A DNA stretch of 11,362 nucleotides. Source: an uncultured Erythrobacter sp. (lineage in GTDB: Bacteria > Pseudomonadota > Alphaproteobacteria > Sphingomonadales > Sphingomonadaceae). Location: positions 1 through 11,362 of the forward strand of contig CAMYIQ010000250.1 of NCBI GenBank assembly GCA_947258465.1, in the 5' to 3' direction. Position numbers and translations under genes: made by a program. The notes beneath the pieces were generated by a model. The model was not told the DNA's origin and ran no database searches. It saw only the letters and a program-made list of their open reading frames with translations. This document shows, in pieces, positions 1 to 6,999 of this stretch; position 1 is the stretch's first letter, and every line of letters starts with the position of its first letter.

Positions 1-303
1 ATCACTCCGGAAGCAGCGACGATCCTCGACAATGCGGTTTCGGCCTACGCCAACTGCGGCACTGCCTCGGTGATGCTGGCCGGTCACACCGACCGTTCGG
101 GTTCCGTAACCTACAATATGGGTCTCGCCGAACGGCGTAACGACTCGGTCCGTGGTTACCTGAGCTCACGCGGTATTCCGGATGGCCGGATCACCAGCGA
201 AGCGTTCGGTGAATCGCAGCCGCGCGTCCCGACTGCCGACGGTGTTCGCGAACTGCAAAACCGTCGCGTCGAAATCACTTACGGTCCGGGTTCGGGCATG
301 TAA
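1..303 (+). CDS. OmpA-family C-terminal (peptidoglycan-binding) domain protein, 5' truncated by the window edge
   Basis: The open frame runs from base 1 to TAA at 301-303, giving the last 100 residues of a longer protein. The visible part is an OmpA C-terminal domain, which in this family binds diaminopimelate-type peptidoglycan in the periplasm. Supporting motifs are AGHTDRSG (fragment residues 27-34, with the conserved Asp31), the helix YNMGLAERR (38-46, with a conserved Arg) and NRRVEI (87-92). The sequence RITSEAFGESQPRVP (63-77) matches the typical strand before the last helix. The N-terminal part is outside the window, so it cannot be told whether this is a beta-barrel porin-like OmpA, a Pal-like lipoprotein or another OmpA fusion. 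The short tail after the domain, ending GPGSGM, is common in sphingomonad OmpA proteins. The frame is closed by a strong terminator 27 bases later, so it ends its transcription unit. Confidence 0.9.
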   Translation: MTPEAATILDNAVSAYANCGTASVMLAGHTDRSGSVTYNMGLAERRNDSVRGYLSSRGIPDGRITSEAFGESQPRVPTADGVRELQNRRVEITYGPGSGM

Positions 304-330
304 GCGAAGGGCGTAACGCCAAAAGTAAGA

Positions 331-357
331 GGGGCCGGAGCAATCCGGCCCCTTTTT
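331..357 (+). terminator. Intrinsic terminator after the OmpA-family gene
   Basis: A perfect 9-bp GC-rich stem, GGGGCCGGA (331-339) with TCCGGCCCC (344-352), is closed by the tetraloop GCAA (340-343) and followed at once by five T residues (353-357). GCAA is a GNRA tetraloop, which stabilises RNA hairpins. It lies 27 bases past the OmpA stop and 42 bases before the sodC start, so it should separate the two units. Confidence 0.93.
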
Positions 358-387
358 CGTTGGCAGAAGGAAACCGACCTTAAAACC

Positions 388-394
388 AAGAGGA
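388..394 (+). promoter_or_regulatory. Ribosome-binding site of sodC
   Basis: AAGAGGA lies five bases before the ATG at 400 and supports that start. Only about 42 bases separate the upstream terminator from the start codon. A sodC promoter would have to sit in or very near 353-390, and no clear -35/-10 pair is visible there. Confidence 0.6.
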
Positions 395-399
395 CCGCC

Positions 400-927
400 A
401 TGACATTTCGTTCGCTGCTGTTCCCGCTCGCCGCGCTCACTCTCGGCGCATGTGCCACGGTCGAAAGCCTGCCGAACGACCGGGTTGGCGAAACCACCCT
501 TCGCTTCGCCAACGGCTTGCCCGCCGGAACCGTTCAGTTACTTCGGGCCGGCCAGACTCTTACCGTCGCGGTGGCTGCCGTGGGCATGGCTGAGGGGGAC
601 CATGGCTTTCACCTCCATACCACCGGCCGGTGCACGGCCCCCGATTTCAAGAGCGCGGGCGGCCATCTCAATCCGCGCGGTGCCACACATGGCAAGCTTT
701 CGCCTGGCGGCAAGCACTTGGGGGATATGCCCAATCTCGCGATTGGCGCCAACGGCACCGGTAGCGCCGAAATCGTCCTTCAGGGCAACGCCGACGCGAT
801 CCTGGACGACATTTTCGATTCGGACGGCACTGCTGTCGTCGTCCACGCGGGCGCCGACGATTATCGCACCGATCCTACCGGCCGTGCCGGTGCGCGGGTC
901 GCTTGCGGCGTTCTGAAACGCGCCTAG
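400..927 (+). CDS. sodC: Cu/Zn superoxide dismutase, predicted lipoprotein
   Basis: A 175-residue protein that should convert superoxide to oxygen and hydrogen peroxide in the periplasm. The N-terminus is a lipoprotein signal, hydrophobic residues 4-14 followed by the lipobox LGAC with Cys18, so the enzyme is probably membrane-anchored. Metal ligands are all present by alignment with the family: Cu ligands His71 and His73 (in GFHLH), bridging His89 (GGHLNP), Zn ligands His97, His106 and Asp109, and the last Cu ligand His149 (VVHAG). Cys78 and Cys169 should form the conserved disulfide, and Arg166 (GARVACG) is the substrate-guiding arginine. The start is supported by AAGAGGA at 388-394. The gene follows a terminator and meets the MFS transporter gene tail to tail, with stop codons overlapping in CTAG (924-927). 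The call is firm; only the lipid anchor is a prediction. Confidence 0.96.
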   Translation: MTFRSLLFPLAALTLGACATVESLPNDRVGETTLRFANGLPAGTVQLLRAGQTLTVAVAAVGMAEGDHGFHLHTTGRCTAPDFKSAGGHLNPRGATHGKLSPGGKHLGDMPNLAIGANGTGSAEIVLQGNADAILDDIFDSDGTAVVVHAGADDYRTDPTGRAGARVACGVLKRA

Positions 928-2513
928 ACCGGCTCCCCTGCCTCGCGCGCACGCTCGACCACGCTCGAAGCGGCACCCGGCACGAGCTTCAGCGCGGCGA
1001 TCAGCAATACCAGCCCGAATGGGGCGGCCACCAGAGTGGAAAGCACGCCGATCGATAGATCGTCGCCATTGGTCGCCGACACGTAGCCGGCCATGAACGG
1101 TCCAAGCCCCAGCCCGATCAGGGTAGTGGAGAGGAAGAAGGTCGCCGTCGCGAGTCCGCGCATGCGCGGCAGAACCAGTGCCTGGCTGGAGGCCGCGGCC
1201 GCACCCAGTGCCGATGCACTCAGCAACTGAGCGAAGAACGCCCCGATATAAAACAGCACTACATCATCGGTCGTATAAGCGATCCATATGGCCGGAATAG
1301 GCGCGACAAGGCCGAACAGGATGACCCAGATGCGCCCTTCGGGTCTTCGTTCGAGCAGGAAGTCGGCCATTCTACCGCCGAGGATGACCCCCAGAAAACC
1401 CGCCACGGCCGCCGGGGCGCCCAGGAACCAGCCGAGATCGGTCTTGTTCACCCCCAACGCGCGTTCGGCATAGGGCGCGCCCCAATAGGATACGGCATAG
1501 GCCATGAACGCGACCGTTCCATAGCCCAGGATCACGGACAGGAACGCGGGCGACCCCCAAGTCAGTCTGAAGGTCGGCAGGTCGCGCGCGCGCAGGCCCA
1601 TGGCCCAACTGAACACGGCGTAATATCCGACGCCGAGAAACAGCCACTGTTCGAGGACGCCCGTCCAGCGCCACAGCGCCCAGGCCAGTGCGGCGAAGAA
1701 TGCGGCACCAAGCAGGTTCAGCCCCAATGCGCCCGCTCCGCGTCCGGCCGCCCCGAAAACCGTGAAGGGCGGGATCACCTGGAAGAGTTCGCGGACGAAA
1801 CCGCGAAAAGGCTCCTTATCTTCCGGGGTGGGCAGCCCGTCTATCGCGCCCCGTACGGGTTCGCGCAGCGTTAGGACCCATAGCGCGAGAGCGATCCCCG
1901 GCAGGCCAACCGCGAGGAATGCCGCTTGCCAGCCAGCCAGACCCAGCGGACCGCCTTCGGGATAGGCGGCGTTCCAGTTCTCGACAATGAGCCCCCCGAT
2001 CAGCAGCGAGATCCCGCCGCCGATATAAAGGCCCGACGAATAGATCGCGAGGGCGGTCGCACGCAGCCGCGCCGGAAACCAGTCGGAGATGAGCGAATAG
2101 GCCGAAGGGCTGGCCGTGGCCTCGCCCACGCCGACGCCAATGCGTGCCACGGTCAATGTGGTAGCGTTCTTCGCGAAACCCGACAGGGCCGTCATCGTCG
2201 ACCACAGGGCAAGGCCGAGGCTCATCAGCCGGACCCGCTTCCAGCTATCGGCAAGCTTGCCGAGCGGGATGCCGAACAGGGCATAGAATACCGCGAAGGC
2301 GGTTCCATAGAGAAAGCCGAGATAGTCATCCTCGACGCCGAGATCGGCCTTGATATCATTCGCCAGGATCGAAAGGATCTGCCGGTCGATGAAGTTCAGA
2401 ACGTAGATGAGAACGAGTACACCAAGCGCATACCAGCTATAGGCGGGTACCTTGTCCGTGCCGGCGCCGGCTGTGTCGTCGCTCGGCGTTGCGGCATCCT
2501 TCGCTTGGTTCAA
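924..2513 (-). CDS. Spinster-type MFS transporter with two extra hydrophobic segments; probable TTG start
   Basis: A 529-residue inner-membrane transporter of the major facilitator superfamily. Visible hallmarks are helix 1 ending NFIDRQ (40-45), loop motif A-like GKLADSWKR (85-93), and helix 4-5 sequence VARIGVGVGEA (122-132) with the DWFP (144-147) turn typical of spinster-type members. The substrate is not evident. Residues about 252-306 hold two additional hydrophobic stretches between the N- and C-terminal halves, making the protein longer than the usual 430-460 residues and possibly 14-helical. The open frame extends upstream to 2891, but that part lies inside queC in another frame. The best start is TTG at 2513, preceded by AGGGGAG at the end of queC with 7-base spacing. 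It is likely translationally coupled to queC. The stop TAG (924-926) overlaps the convergent sodC stop. Confidence 0.88.
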   Translation of the reverse strand: MNQAKDAATPSDDTAGAGTDKVPAYSWYALGVLVLIYVLNFIDRQILSILANDIKADLGVEDDYLGFLYGTAFAVFYALFGIPLGKLADSWKRVRLMSLGLALWSTMTALSGFAKNATTLTVARIGVGVGEATASPSAYSLISDWFPARLRATALAIYSSGLYIGGGISLLIGGLIVENWNAAYPEGGPLGLAGWQAAFLAVGLPGIALALWVLTLREPVRGAIDGLPTPEDKEPFRGFVRELFQVIPPFTVFGAAGRGAGALGLNLLGAAFFAALAWALWRWTGVLEQWLFLGVGYYAVFSWAMGLRARDLPTFRLTWGSPAFLSVILGYGTVAFMAYAVSYWGAPYAERALGVNKTDLGWFLGAPAAVAGFLGVILGGRMADFLLERRPEGRIWVILFGLVAPIPAIWIAYTTDDVVLFYIGAFFAQLLSASALGAAAASSQALVLPRMRGLATATFFLSTTLIGLGLGPFMAGYVSATNGDDLSIGVLSTLVAAPFGLVLLIAALKLVPGAASSVVERAREAGEPV

Positions 2514-2517
2514 TTCC

Positions 2518-3228
2518 CTACTCCCCTGGGTCGTGGCTTTTTTCTGCGTAGGGCGTGGTATCGGCAAGGCCCGCCTCGGCAAAGCCTTTTCGCCGCAGGC
2601 GGCACGAATCGCAGGCCCCGCAGGCAATTCCATCGGCAGTGGGATCGTAGCAGGACCAGCTCCACGCGGGGTCGAGATCCAGCCTGTAGCATTCGCGCGC
2701 AATGTCAGCTTTCGACATATCTTGCAGTGGCGCGTGGATGGTGAACGGCCGCCCTTCCACGCCCTGTTTCGTTCCCAGTCGCGCGGTTTCGGCAAAACTG
2801 GCGATGAATTCCGGCCGACAATCCGGATAGCCTGAATAATCGAGTGCATTGACGCCGATGAAGATATCGCGCGAATCCGATGTTTCGGCAAAGGCGGTGG
2901 TCAGGGCCAGGAAGACGAGATTGCGTGCCGGAACATAGGTAACGGGGATGTCGTTTCCGACGCCGCTCTTTGGCACGTCGATATCGTCGGTCAGCGCCGA
3001 TCCGCCGAAGCGCCTGAGATCGAGGGGGAGGACAACGTGGCGCTCAACGCCAAGCCTTTCCGCGATCGCCTGGGCCGACTGCAACTCGCACACATGGCGC
3101 TGACCATAATCGATCGTAAGGGCATGCACCGCCATCCCCCGTTCGCGAGCGATAGCTGCAGTGACCATGGAATCGAGTCCCCCCGAGAGCAGGACTACGG
3201 CAGGACCGGAAAATTGCGATGAACTCAT
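2518..3228 (-). CDS. queC: 7-cyano-7-deazaguanine (preQ0) synthase
   Basis: A 236-residue enzyme that uses ATP and ammonia to turn 7-carboxy-7-deazaguanine into preQ0, the nitrile precursor of queuosine in tRNA. The PP-loop ATP pyrophosphatase motif SGGLDS is at 15-20. The family-typical segments TIDYGQRH (38-45), YVPARN (98-103) and GVNALDYSGYPDCRPEF (125-141) are intact. The structural zinc site is Cys193, Cys203, Cys206 and Cys209 (CGACDSC). ATG at 3228 is forced, because an in-frame TAG lies four codons upstream; its ribosome-binding site is weak. It follows the small secreted protein by 43 bases and overlaps the ribosome-binding region of the MFS gene. No other queuosine genes (queD, queE, queF, tgt) are in the window. 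Confidence 0.97.
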   Translation of the reverse strand: MSSSQFSGPAVVLLSGGLDSMVTAAIARERGMAVHALTIDYGQRHVCELQSAQAIAERLGVERHVVLPLDLRRFGGSALTDDIDVPKSGVGNDIPVTYVPARNLVFLALTTAFAETSDSRDIFIGVNALDYSGYPDCRPEFIASFAETARLGTKQGVEGRPFTIHAPLQDMSKADIARECYRLDLDPAWSWSCYDPTADGIACGACDSCRLRRKGFAEAGLADTTPYAEKSHDPGE

Positions 3229-3271
3229 GCAGGCTCGCTATTCGCAAGCGCGCGAGCCTGCAAGGCGCCGA

Positions 3272-3673
3272 TCAGCCGCAGCCGCCGGTCCGGCGTGCCT
3301 CGGCCGTGAACTGGAACGGTTTGCCGCCGGAAATCCCCTGGCTTTCGATCTGGACCAACGAGGCCGTTTCCTTGCGGATGTGAGTACGTCCATACCCGTT
3401 GCCTCGGCAGGTATATTGGACAGTCACATCGCTGGCGCTGTCGTCGACGACGAAGCGGTTGCAGGCGCTGTCGGGATGGCGCAACTGGATGAATTCGCGC
3501 CCGGTGCGCACGCACACCTTGCGCGCGGCGCTGCCATCGCGGTAGCGGACTTCCCAACCGCCCCGATCGAGGCTGTCGAGCATGTCCAATGAAGCCTGCG
3601 CGATAGCCGGAGCGGCGAGTACCGCAAGCGGCGCCGCGAGCGCCGCCAGAAAAAATGCCCGTTTGCGAGCCAT
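3272..3673 (-). CDS. Small secreted four-cysteine protein, DUF3617-like
   Basis: From ATG at 3673 this encodes 133 residues. A clear Sec signal peptide starts MARKR, continues with an Ala/Leu-rich core and ends around APAIAQA, so the protein should be periplasmic. The mature part contains GGWEVRYRDG, then four cysteines (residues 54, 71, 89 and 132 from this start), an even number that could form two disulfides. The pattern 'GxWEV ... KVCV ... C ... YTC' resembles short DUF3617 proteins of sphingomonads; the function is unknown. GTG at 3685 would add four residues (MNFD). I prefer ATG because AAGGTGA lies eight bases upstream of it. It is 43 bases ahead of queC and may share its transcript, but nothing in the sequence ties it to queuosine. 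Confidence 0.8.
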   Translation of the reverse strand: MARKRAFFLAALAAPLAVLAAPAIAQASLDMLDSLDRGGWEVRYRDGSAARKVCVRTGREFIQLRHPDSACNRFVVDDSASDVTVQYTCRGNGYGRTHIRKETASLVQIESQGISGGKPFQFTAEARRTGGCG

Positions 3674-3711
3674 GTCGAAATTCACCTTTCGTCCGTAAGT
3701 TCAGACGCGCC

Positions 3712-3742
3712 CGTGATTCGTGATCATTACAGCACAATCACG
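3712..3742. promoter_or_regulatory. Inverted repeat between hslO and the DUF3617-like gene
   Basis: CGTGATT (3712-3718) and AATCACG (3736-3742) form a perfect 7-bp inverted repeat with a 17-base spacer. A second copy of the half, CGTGATC (3719-3725), directly follows the first. The element sits in the 99-base gap between hslO and the secreted-protein gene, where a promoter for the latter is expected. A smaller dyad, GTTGT-ATA-ACAAC, lies at 3750-3762. This could be an operator or a weak hairpin; there is no T-run to make it a convincing terminator. Confidence 0.35.
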
Positions 3743-3772
3743 ATGAACTGTTGTATAACAACGACACGCCGG

Positions 3773-4687
3773 TCAGATTTCGATCCCGAACTGCTTCGAG
3801 CAGAATGCGCAGTCGACCATGACGATCCCGTTTTCGTCGCGCATTTCCCTGCGGTCCTCTTCCGGAAAACGTCCAAGCACCTCGCGATAGTGATCGACCG
3901 AGCAACGGCAGCCTTTCGAGATTTCCGCGCCCGGCTGGATGCGAACCTCATCCTCCTCGTGAAACAGGCGCCAGGCGATGGCCTCGAGCGAGAGCGCGGA
4001 ATCCAGCAATTCGTCATGGCGCAGCGATCCTGCGAGAATGGCCACATGTTCCCATTCGGGATGATCGAGCTTGCTGTGCAGGCGCTCGCGTCCCTCTTCG
4101 CCTTCCGGCAGATGCTGCACCAACAGTCCGGCTGCGCTTACCCCCTTTCCATCCGACCGTACCGCGCAGCGAATCAGCGTAGGCACTTGCTCCGACTGAT
4201 AGAAATAGCGCTCGCAAGCCTCCGAAAGGTTATCGCCTTCCAGGGGTACGATGCCCTGGTACCGGCCCCGACCGCCCGCCAGATCGAACGTGATGGCCAG
4301 GTAGCCCTTGCCGAAGAGCGCGAAGAGCGAAGGATTGGCACCCAGTTCGGCCAGCCTTGCCGCGTCGAACTCGACATAGCCCCGAAGCTCCCCGCCCTTG
4401 TAATCGCACACCAGCAGGCTGACCGCGCCCGCTTCGGTCTGCGCCTGCAAGGTGACTTGCGAGCCATCATCCTTGACCAGTCCCCCCATCAGCACCGCCA
4501 GCACCAGCGCTTCCGCGAGCAAATGGGTCACCGGTGCAGGATAGTCATGCGCGGTGAGAATGTCGTCGAGCGTCCGGTCGAGCCGTACCAGGCGGCCACG
4601 CGCATGGCGCGTGGGAATGGTGAAGGCGAGCAAGCGTCCGGAATAGGTTTCGGGTGTAGTCTGGGGAGTAGCGTCCATCGCCGCCAT
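3773..4687 (-). CDS. hslO: Redox-regulated chaperone Hsp33
   Basis: A 304-residue cytoplasmic holdase that is switched on by oxidation of its zinc-bound cysteines and protects unfolding proteins during oxidative stress. The C-terminal redox switch is intact: GCRCS with Cys260 and Cys262, and DCAFC with Cys293 and Cys296. The N-terminal substrate-binding domain has the expected GGLVKDDGSQVTLQ (68-81) and the ...LIRCAVRSDGK... linker. I chose ATG at 4687 because AAGGGG lies eight bases upstream; ATG 4678 (three codons later) is possible. The longer frame to 4774 runs into argF and is not credible. It is last in the argD-argF-hslO run, 43 bases after argF, an order common in alphaproteobacteria. 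The ribosome-binding site lies within the palindrome GGGGCGCCCC (4690-4699). Confidence 0.95.
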   Translation of the reverse strand: MAAMDATPQTTPETYSGRLLAFTIPTRHARGRLVRLDRTLDDILTAHDYPAPVTHLLAEALVLAVLMGGLVKDDGSQVTLQAQTEAGAVSLLVCDYKGGELRGYVEFDAARLAELGANPSLFALFGKGYLAITFDLAGGRGRYQGIVPLEGDNLSEACERYFYQSEQVPTLIRCAVRSDGKGVSAAGLLVQHLPEGEEGRERLHSKLDHPEWEHVAILAGSLRHDELLDSALSLEAIAWRLFHEEDEVRIQPGAEISKGCRCSVDHYREVLGRFPEEDRREMRDENGIVMVDCAFCSKQFGIEI

Positions 4688-4730
4688 ATGGGGCGCCCCT
4701 TCGCGGATTGGTAGAGTGCGCCGCCGCCTG

Positions 4731-5654
4731 TCAGATTTTATCGAAACACCAGAGCAGAACCGACTTTTGCGCATGGATGCGGTTCTCGGCCTCGTCGAAC
4801 ACGACCGACTGGTCGCTTTCGAACACGTCCTCCGTCACCTCCTCGCCGACATGGGCGGGGAGGCAATGGAGGAATTTGGCATCGGGCTTTGCCAATCCCA
4901 TCAGCCGATTGGAAACCTGGAACGGCGCCATGGCCGCAAGCTTGTCGTGAACATGCTCCTGCCCCATCGAAACCCAGGTATCGGTCACCACGATATCCGC
5001 CCCGGCCACAGCTTCATCCGCATCTTCGGTCAGGGTGACGTGCGCCCCACCCGCGCGTGCCATTTCGACGAATTCGGGTTCGGGTTCGTAGCCTTTCGGC
5101 GCGCCGATCCGCACATTGAACTTCATCAGCGCGGCCGCCTCGAGAATCGAGTGCAGCACATTGTTGCCATCGCCCAACCAGGCCAGTTCGAGACCGGGCA
5201 AGGCCTTGCCATGTTCGATCATGGTCAGAAGGTCGGCGACAATCTGACACGGATGCGAACGATCGGTCAGACCGTTGATGACCGGAACCGTCGCATGGTG
5301 CGCCATCTCCAGCGCCTTGGCGTGATCGTCGGTGCGAATCATGATTGCATCGACCATCCGGCTGAGCACCCGCGCGGTATCGGCAATGCTCTCGCCGCGC
5401 CCGAGCTGGCTGGTGCCCGAATCGAGAATCAACGCCGTTCCGCCAAGCTGACGCATGGCAATGTCGAAACTAACCCGCGTGCGGGTGGAGTTCTTCTCGA
5501 AGATCATGCCGAGCACATGGCCCGCGAGCGGCGCATCGGCATCGGGCCGGCCCTTGGGCCAAGCCTGCCGCGCCGCCTTGCGGTCCTGCGCATCGTTGAT
5601 CATGGCGGCGATCGCATCCCCGCCTGCATCCGAAAGGTCGAGGAAGTGCGGCAT
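4731..5654 (-). CDS. argF: Ornithine carbamoyltransferase
   Basis: A 307-residue cytoplasmic enzyme of arginine synthesis that joins carbamoyl phosphate and ornithine to give citrulline. Diagnostic motifs are all present: carbamoyl-phosphate loop STRTR (56-60), HPCQ (134-137), ornithine-binding DTWVSMG (225-231) and catalytic HCLPA (263-267). HPCQ and the SMG loop favour ornithine as substrate over aspartate or N-acetylornithine. Length is normal for the family. ATG at 5654 has GGAG seven bases upstream; the frame extends to 5696 but that start would overlap the end of argD. It begins 13 bases after the argD stop and is followed by hslO after 43 bases, so the three genes look co-transcribed. 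Confidence 0.97.
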   Translation of the reverse strand: MPHFLDLSDAGGDAIAAMINDAQDRKAARQAWPKGRPDADAPLAGHVLGMIFEKNSTRTRVSFDIAMRQLGGTALILDSGTSQLGRGESIADTARVLSRMVDAIMIRTDDHAKALEMAHHATVPVINGLTDRSHPCQIVADLLTMIEHGKALPGLELAWLGDGNNVLHSILEAAALMKFNVRIGAPKGYEPEPEFVEMARAGGAHVTLTEDADEAVAGADIVVTDTWVSMGQEHVHDKLAAMAPFQVSNRLMGLAKPDAKFLHCLPAHVGEEVTEDVFESDQSVVFDEAENRIHAQKSVLLWCFDKI

Positions 5655-5667
5655 CGTCTCGCTCCGT

Positions 5668-6855
5668 TCAGCCGGCCGGGGTGTAGCTTGCGGCACCGGC
5701 CGAAAGCTTGTCGAAGAATTCGTCGAATTCGGGATCGCCTGCCACCAGCGGCGGCAGCACCCGCAAAGTGTTGTCGCCCGCCGCCACCGTCAGCAGTTGG
5801 TGATTGTCGCGCAAGTGAACGAAGAAGGGGCGGCTTTCGACCTTCATCTTGACGCCGAGCATCAAACCCTTGCCCCGGACCAGCTCGAACAGGTCGGGAT
5901 AATTACCGATGAACTGTTCGAGGCGACTGCGCAGCCGCTCGCCCTTCTCGGTTACTTCGGCGAGAAATTCGTCATTGGCGACGGCATCCATCACCGCCTT
6001 GCCCGCCGCCATCGCCAGCGGGTTGCCGCCATAGGTCGAGCCATGCGTGCCAAAGCCCATGCCGCGCGCAGCCTTTTCGGTCGCGAGGCATGCCCCCAGC
6101 GGGAAGCCGCCGCCGATACCCTTGGCGCTGGCCATGATGTCGGGCGCGATGCCGTAATGTTCATAAGCATAGAGTTTGCCCGTGCGCGCCACGCCGCACT
6201 GAACTTCGTCGAAGACCAGCATGAGGTCGTTCTCGTCGGCCAGTTGGCGCAGGCCGCGGATAAATTCCTCACTGCCGGGGCGAATACCGCCCTCGCCCTG
6301 GATCGGTTCGACGAGGAAGCCGGCAGTCTTGTCGCTCATCAGCGACTTCGCGTGGTCGAGATTGTCGAATTCGGCGTATTGGAACCCGGCGAGCAGCGGC
6401 ATGAAGCCCTTGTGCATCTTTTCCTGGTTCGAAGCGCTGATGGTCGCCATCGTGCGGCCGTGGAAGGCGTTGGTGAAGGTGATCAGTTCGGTGCGATTGG
6501 CATCGCCATCTTCGTGCTGATGATAGGCGCGTGCGGTCTTGATCGCGGTTTCGACCGCTTCGGCACCGGAATTGGTGAAGAATACCGTGTCCGCGAAAGT
6601 CTTGTCGACCAGGCGCTGCGCCAGCGCCTCGCCCTGGGGGCTGCCGTAAAGGTTGGACACATGCATCAGCGTCTCGGCCTGCTTCTGGATCGCGCCGATC
6701 AGGCCGGAATGGCTGTGGCCGAGCAGGTTGACTGCGATACCGCTGGCGAAATCGAGATAGCGCGTACCGTCCTCATCGATCAGATGGCAGTGATCGCCCT
6801 CGACCGGGCGGACCCCGCAGCGGGGATAGACGGGCATCAGCGGCGAAATCGACAT
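5668..6855 (-). CDS. argD: Acetylornithine/succinyldiaminopimelate aminotransferase family
   Basis: A 395-residue class III PLP aminotransferase. In this context it should convert N-acetylglutamate semialdehyde to N-acetylornithine, and family members often also act on succinyldiaminopimelate in lysine synthesis. Visible motifs are NSGAEA (95-100) for cofactor phosphate binding, EPIQGEGG (183-190), the cofactor-binding Asp216 in FDEVQ, and the PLP lysine Lys245 in SAKGIGGGFPLGA. ATG at 6855 has GGAGGA just upstream (three-base spacing after GGAGGA, slightly tight). The frame upstream to 6975 has no family similarity. First gene of argD-argF-hslO. Its leader contains or follows a hairpin at 6903-6933, which makes its promoter position uncertain. 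Confidence 0.96.
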   Translation of the reverse strand: MSISPLMPVYPRCGVRPVEGDHCHLIDEDGTRYLDFASGIAVNLLGHSHSGLIGAIQKQAETLMHVSNLYGSPQGEALAQRLVDKTFADTVFFTNSGAEAVETAIKTARAYHQHEDGDANRTELITFTNAFHGRTMATISASNQEKMHKGFMPLLAGFQYAEFDNLDHAKSLMSDKTAGFLVEPIQGEGGIRPGSEEFIRGLRQLADENDLMLVFDEVQCGVARTGKLYAYEHYGIAPDIMASAKGIGGGFPLGACLATEKAARGMGFGTHGSTYGGNPLAMAAGKAVMDAVANDEFLAEVTEKGERLRSRLEQFIGNYPDLFELVRGKGLMLGVKMKVESRPFFVHLRDNHQLLTVAAGDNTLRVLPPLVAGDPEFDEFFDKLSAGAASYTPAG

Positions 6856-6895
6856 GGGTCCTCCAGCGGCACTTCTTGGTAGGTGCGGTATCGGG

Positions 6896-6933
6896 CGAAA
6901 GACAAATGGCGGCCCCGAGGGAACCGCCATTTG
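6896..6933 (-). terminator. Probable intrinsic terminator of the cold-shock gene (or hairpin in the argD leader)
   Basis: CAAATGGCGG (6903-6912) and CCGCCATTTG (6924-6933) form a perfect 10-bp stem around an 11-base loop. Read on the minus strand it is followed by TCTTTCG, a modest T-rich tract. It lies 67-97 bases after the stop of the cold-shock gene and 48 bases before the argD start, so termination of the former is the simplest reading. The downstream T-run is short, so efficiency is uncertain. Confidence 0.65.
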
Positions 6934-6946
6934 CGTGTTTGTCGGC

Positions 6947-6975
6947 GATCTATTGCGTATCGCGCGCCGGGTCAA
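6947..6975 (-). promoter_or_regulatory. Candidate sigma-70-like promoter for argD
   Basis: On the minus strand, TTGACC (6975-6970, five of six matches to TTGACA) is followed after 17 bases by TAGATC (6952-6947, a poor -10). If used, transcription would begin near 6940 and the hairpin at 6903-6933 would be transcribed as part of the argD leader. The weak -10 keeps confidence low. Confidence 0.3.
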
Positions 6976-6999
6976 ACCGGATCGCGGGGACGCGTTGCC

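Noticed and set aside
1926..2744. Plus-strand open frame (272 residues) opposite the MFS transporter and queC.
   Set aside because: It spans two genes on the other strand and has no hydrophobic pattern or motif of its own.
2514..2891. N-terminal extension of the MFS transporter frame up to 2891.
   Set aside because: It overlaps queC in another frame, is arginine/proline-rich and does not look like an MFS N-terminus; TTG at 2513 has the better ribosome-binding site.
3713..4714. Long plus-strand open frame (333 residues) opposite hslO.
   Set aside because: It is antisense to hslO, whose protein has intact family motifs. The antisense translation has no recognisable domain and reflects GC-rich codon bias.
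4716..5852. Plus-strand open frame (378 residues) opposite argF.
   Set aside because: It lies across argF and the end of argD, both clearly real. The translation is arginine- and histidine-rich, as expected of a shadow frame.
5455..6882. Plus-strand open frame of 475 residues opposite argD, longer than argD itself.
   Set aside because: argD has all PLP aminotransferase motifs in the correct frame. The antisense frame has no ribosome-binding site and no family resemblance.
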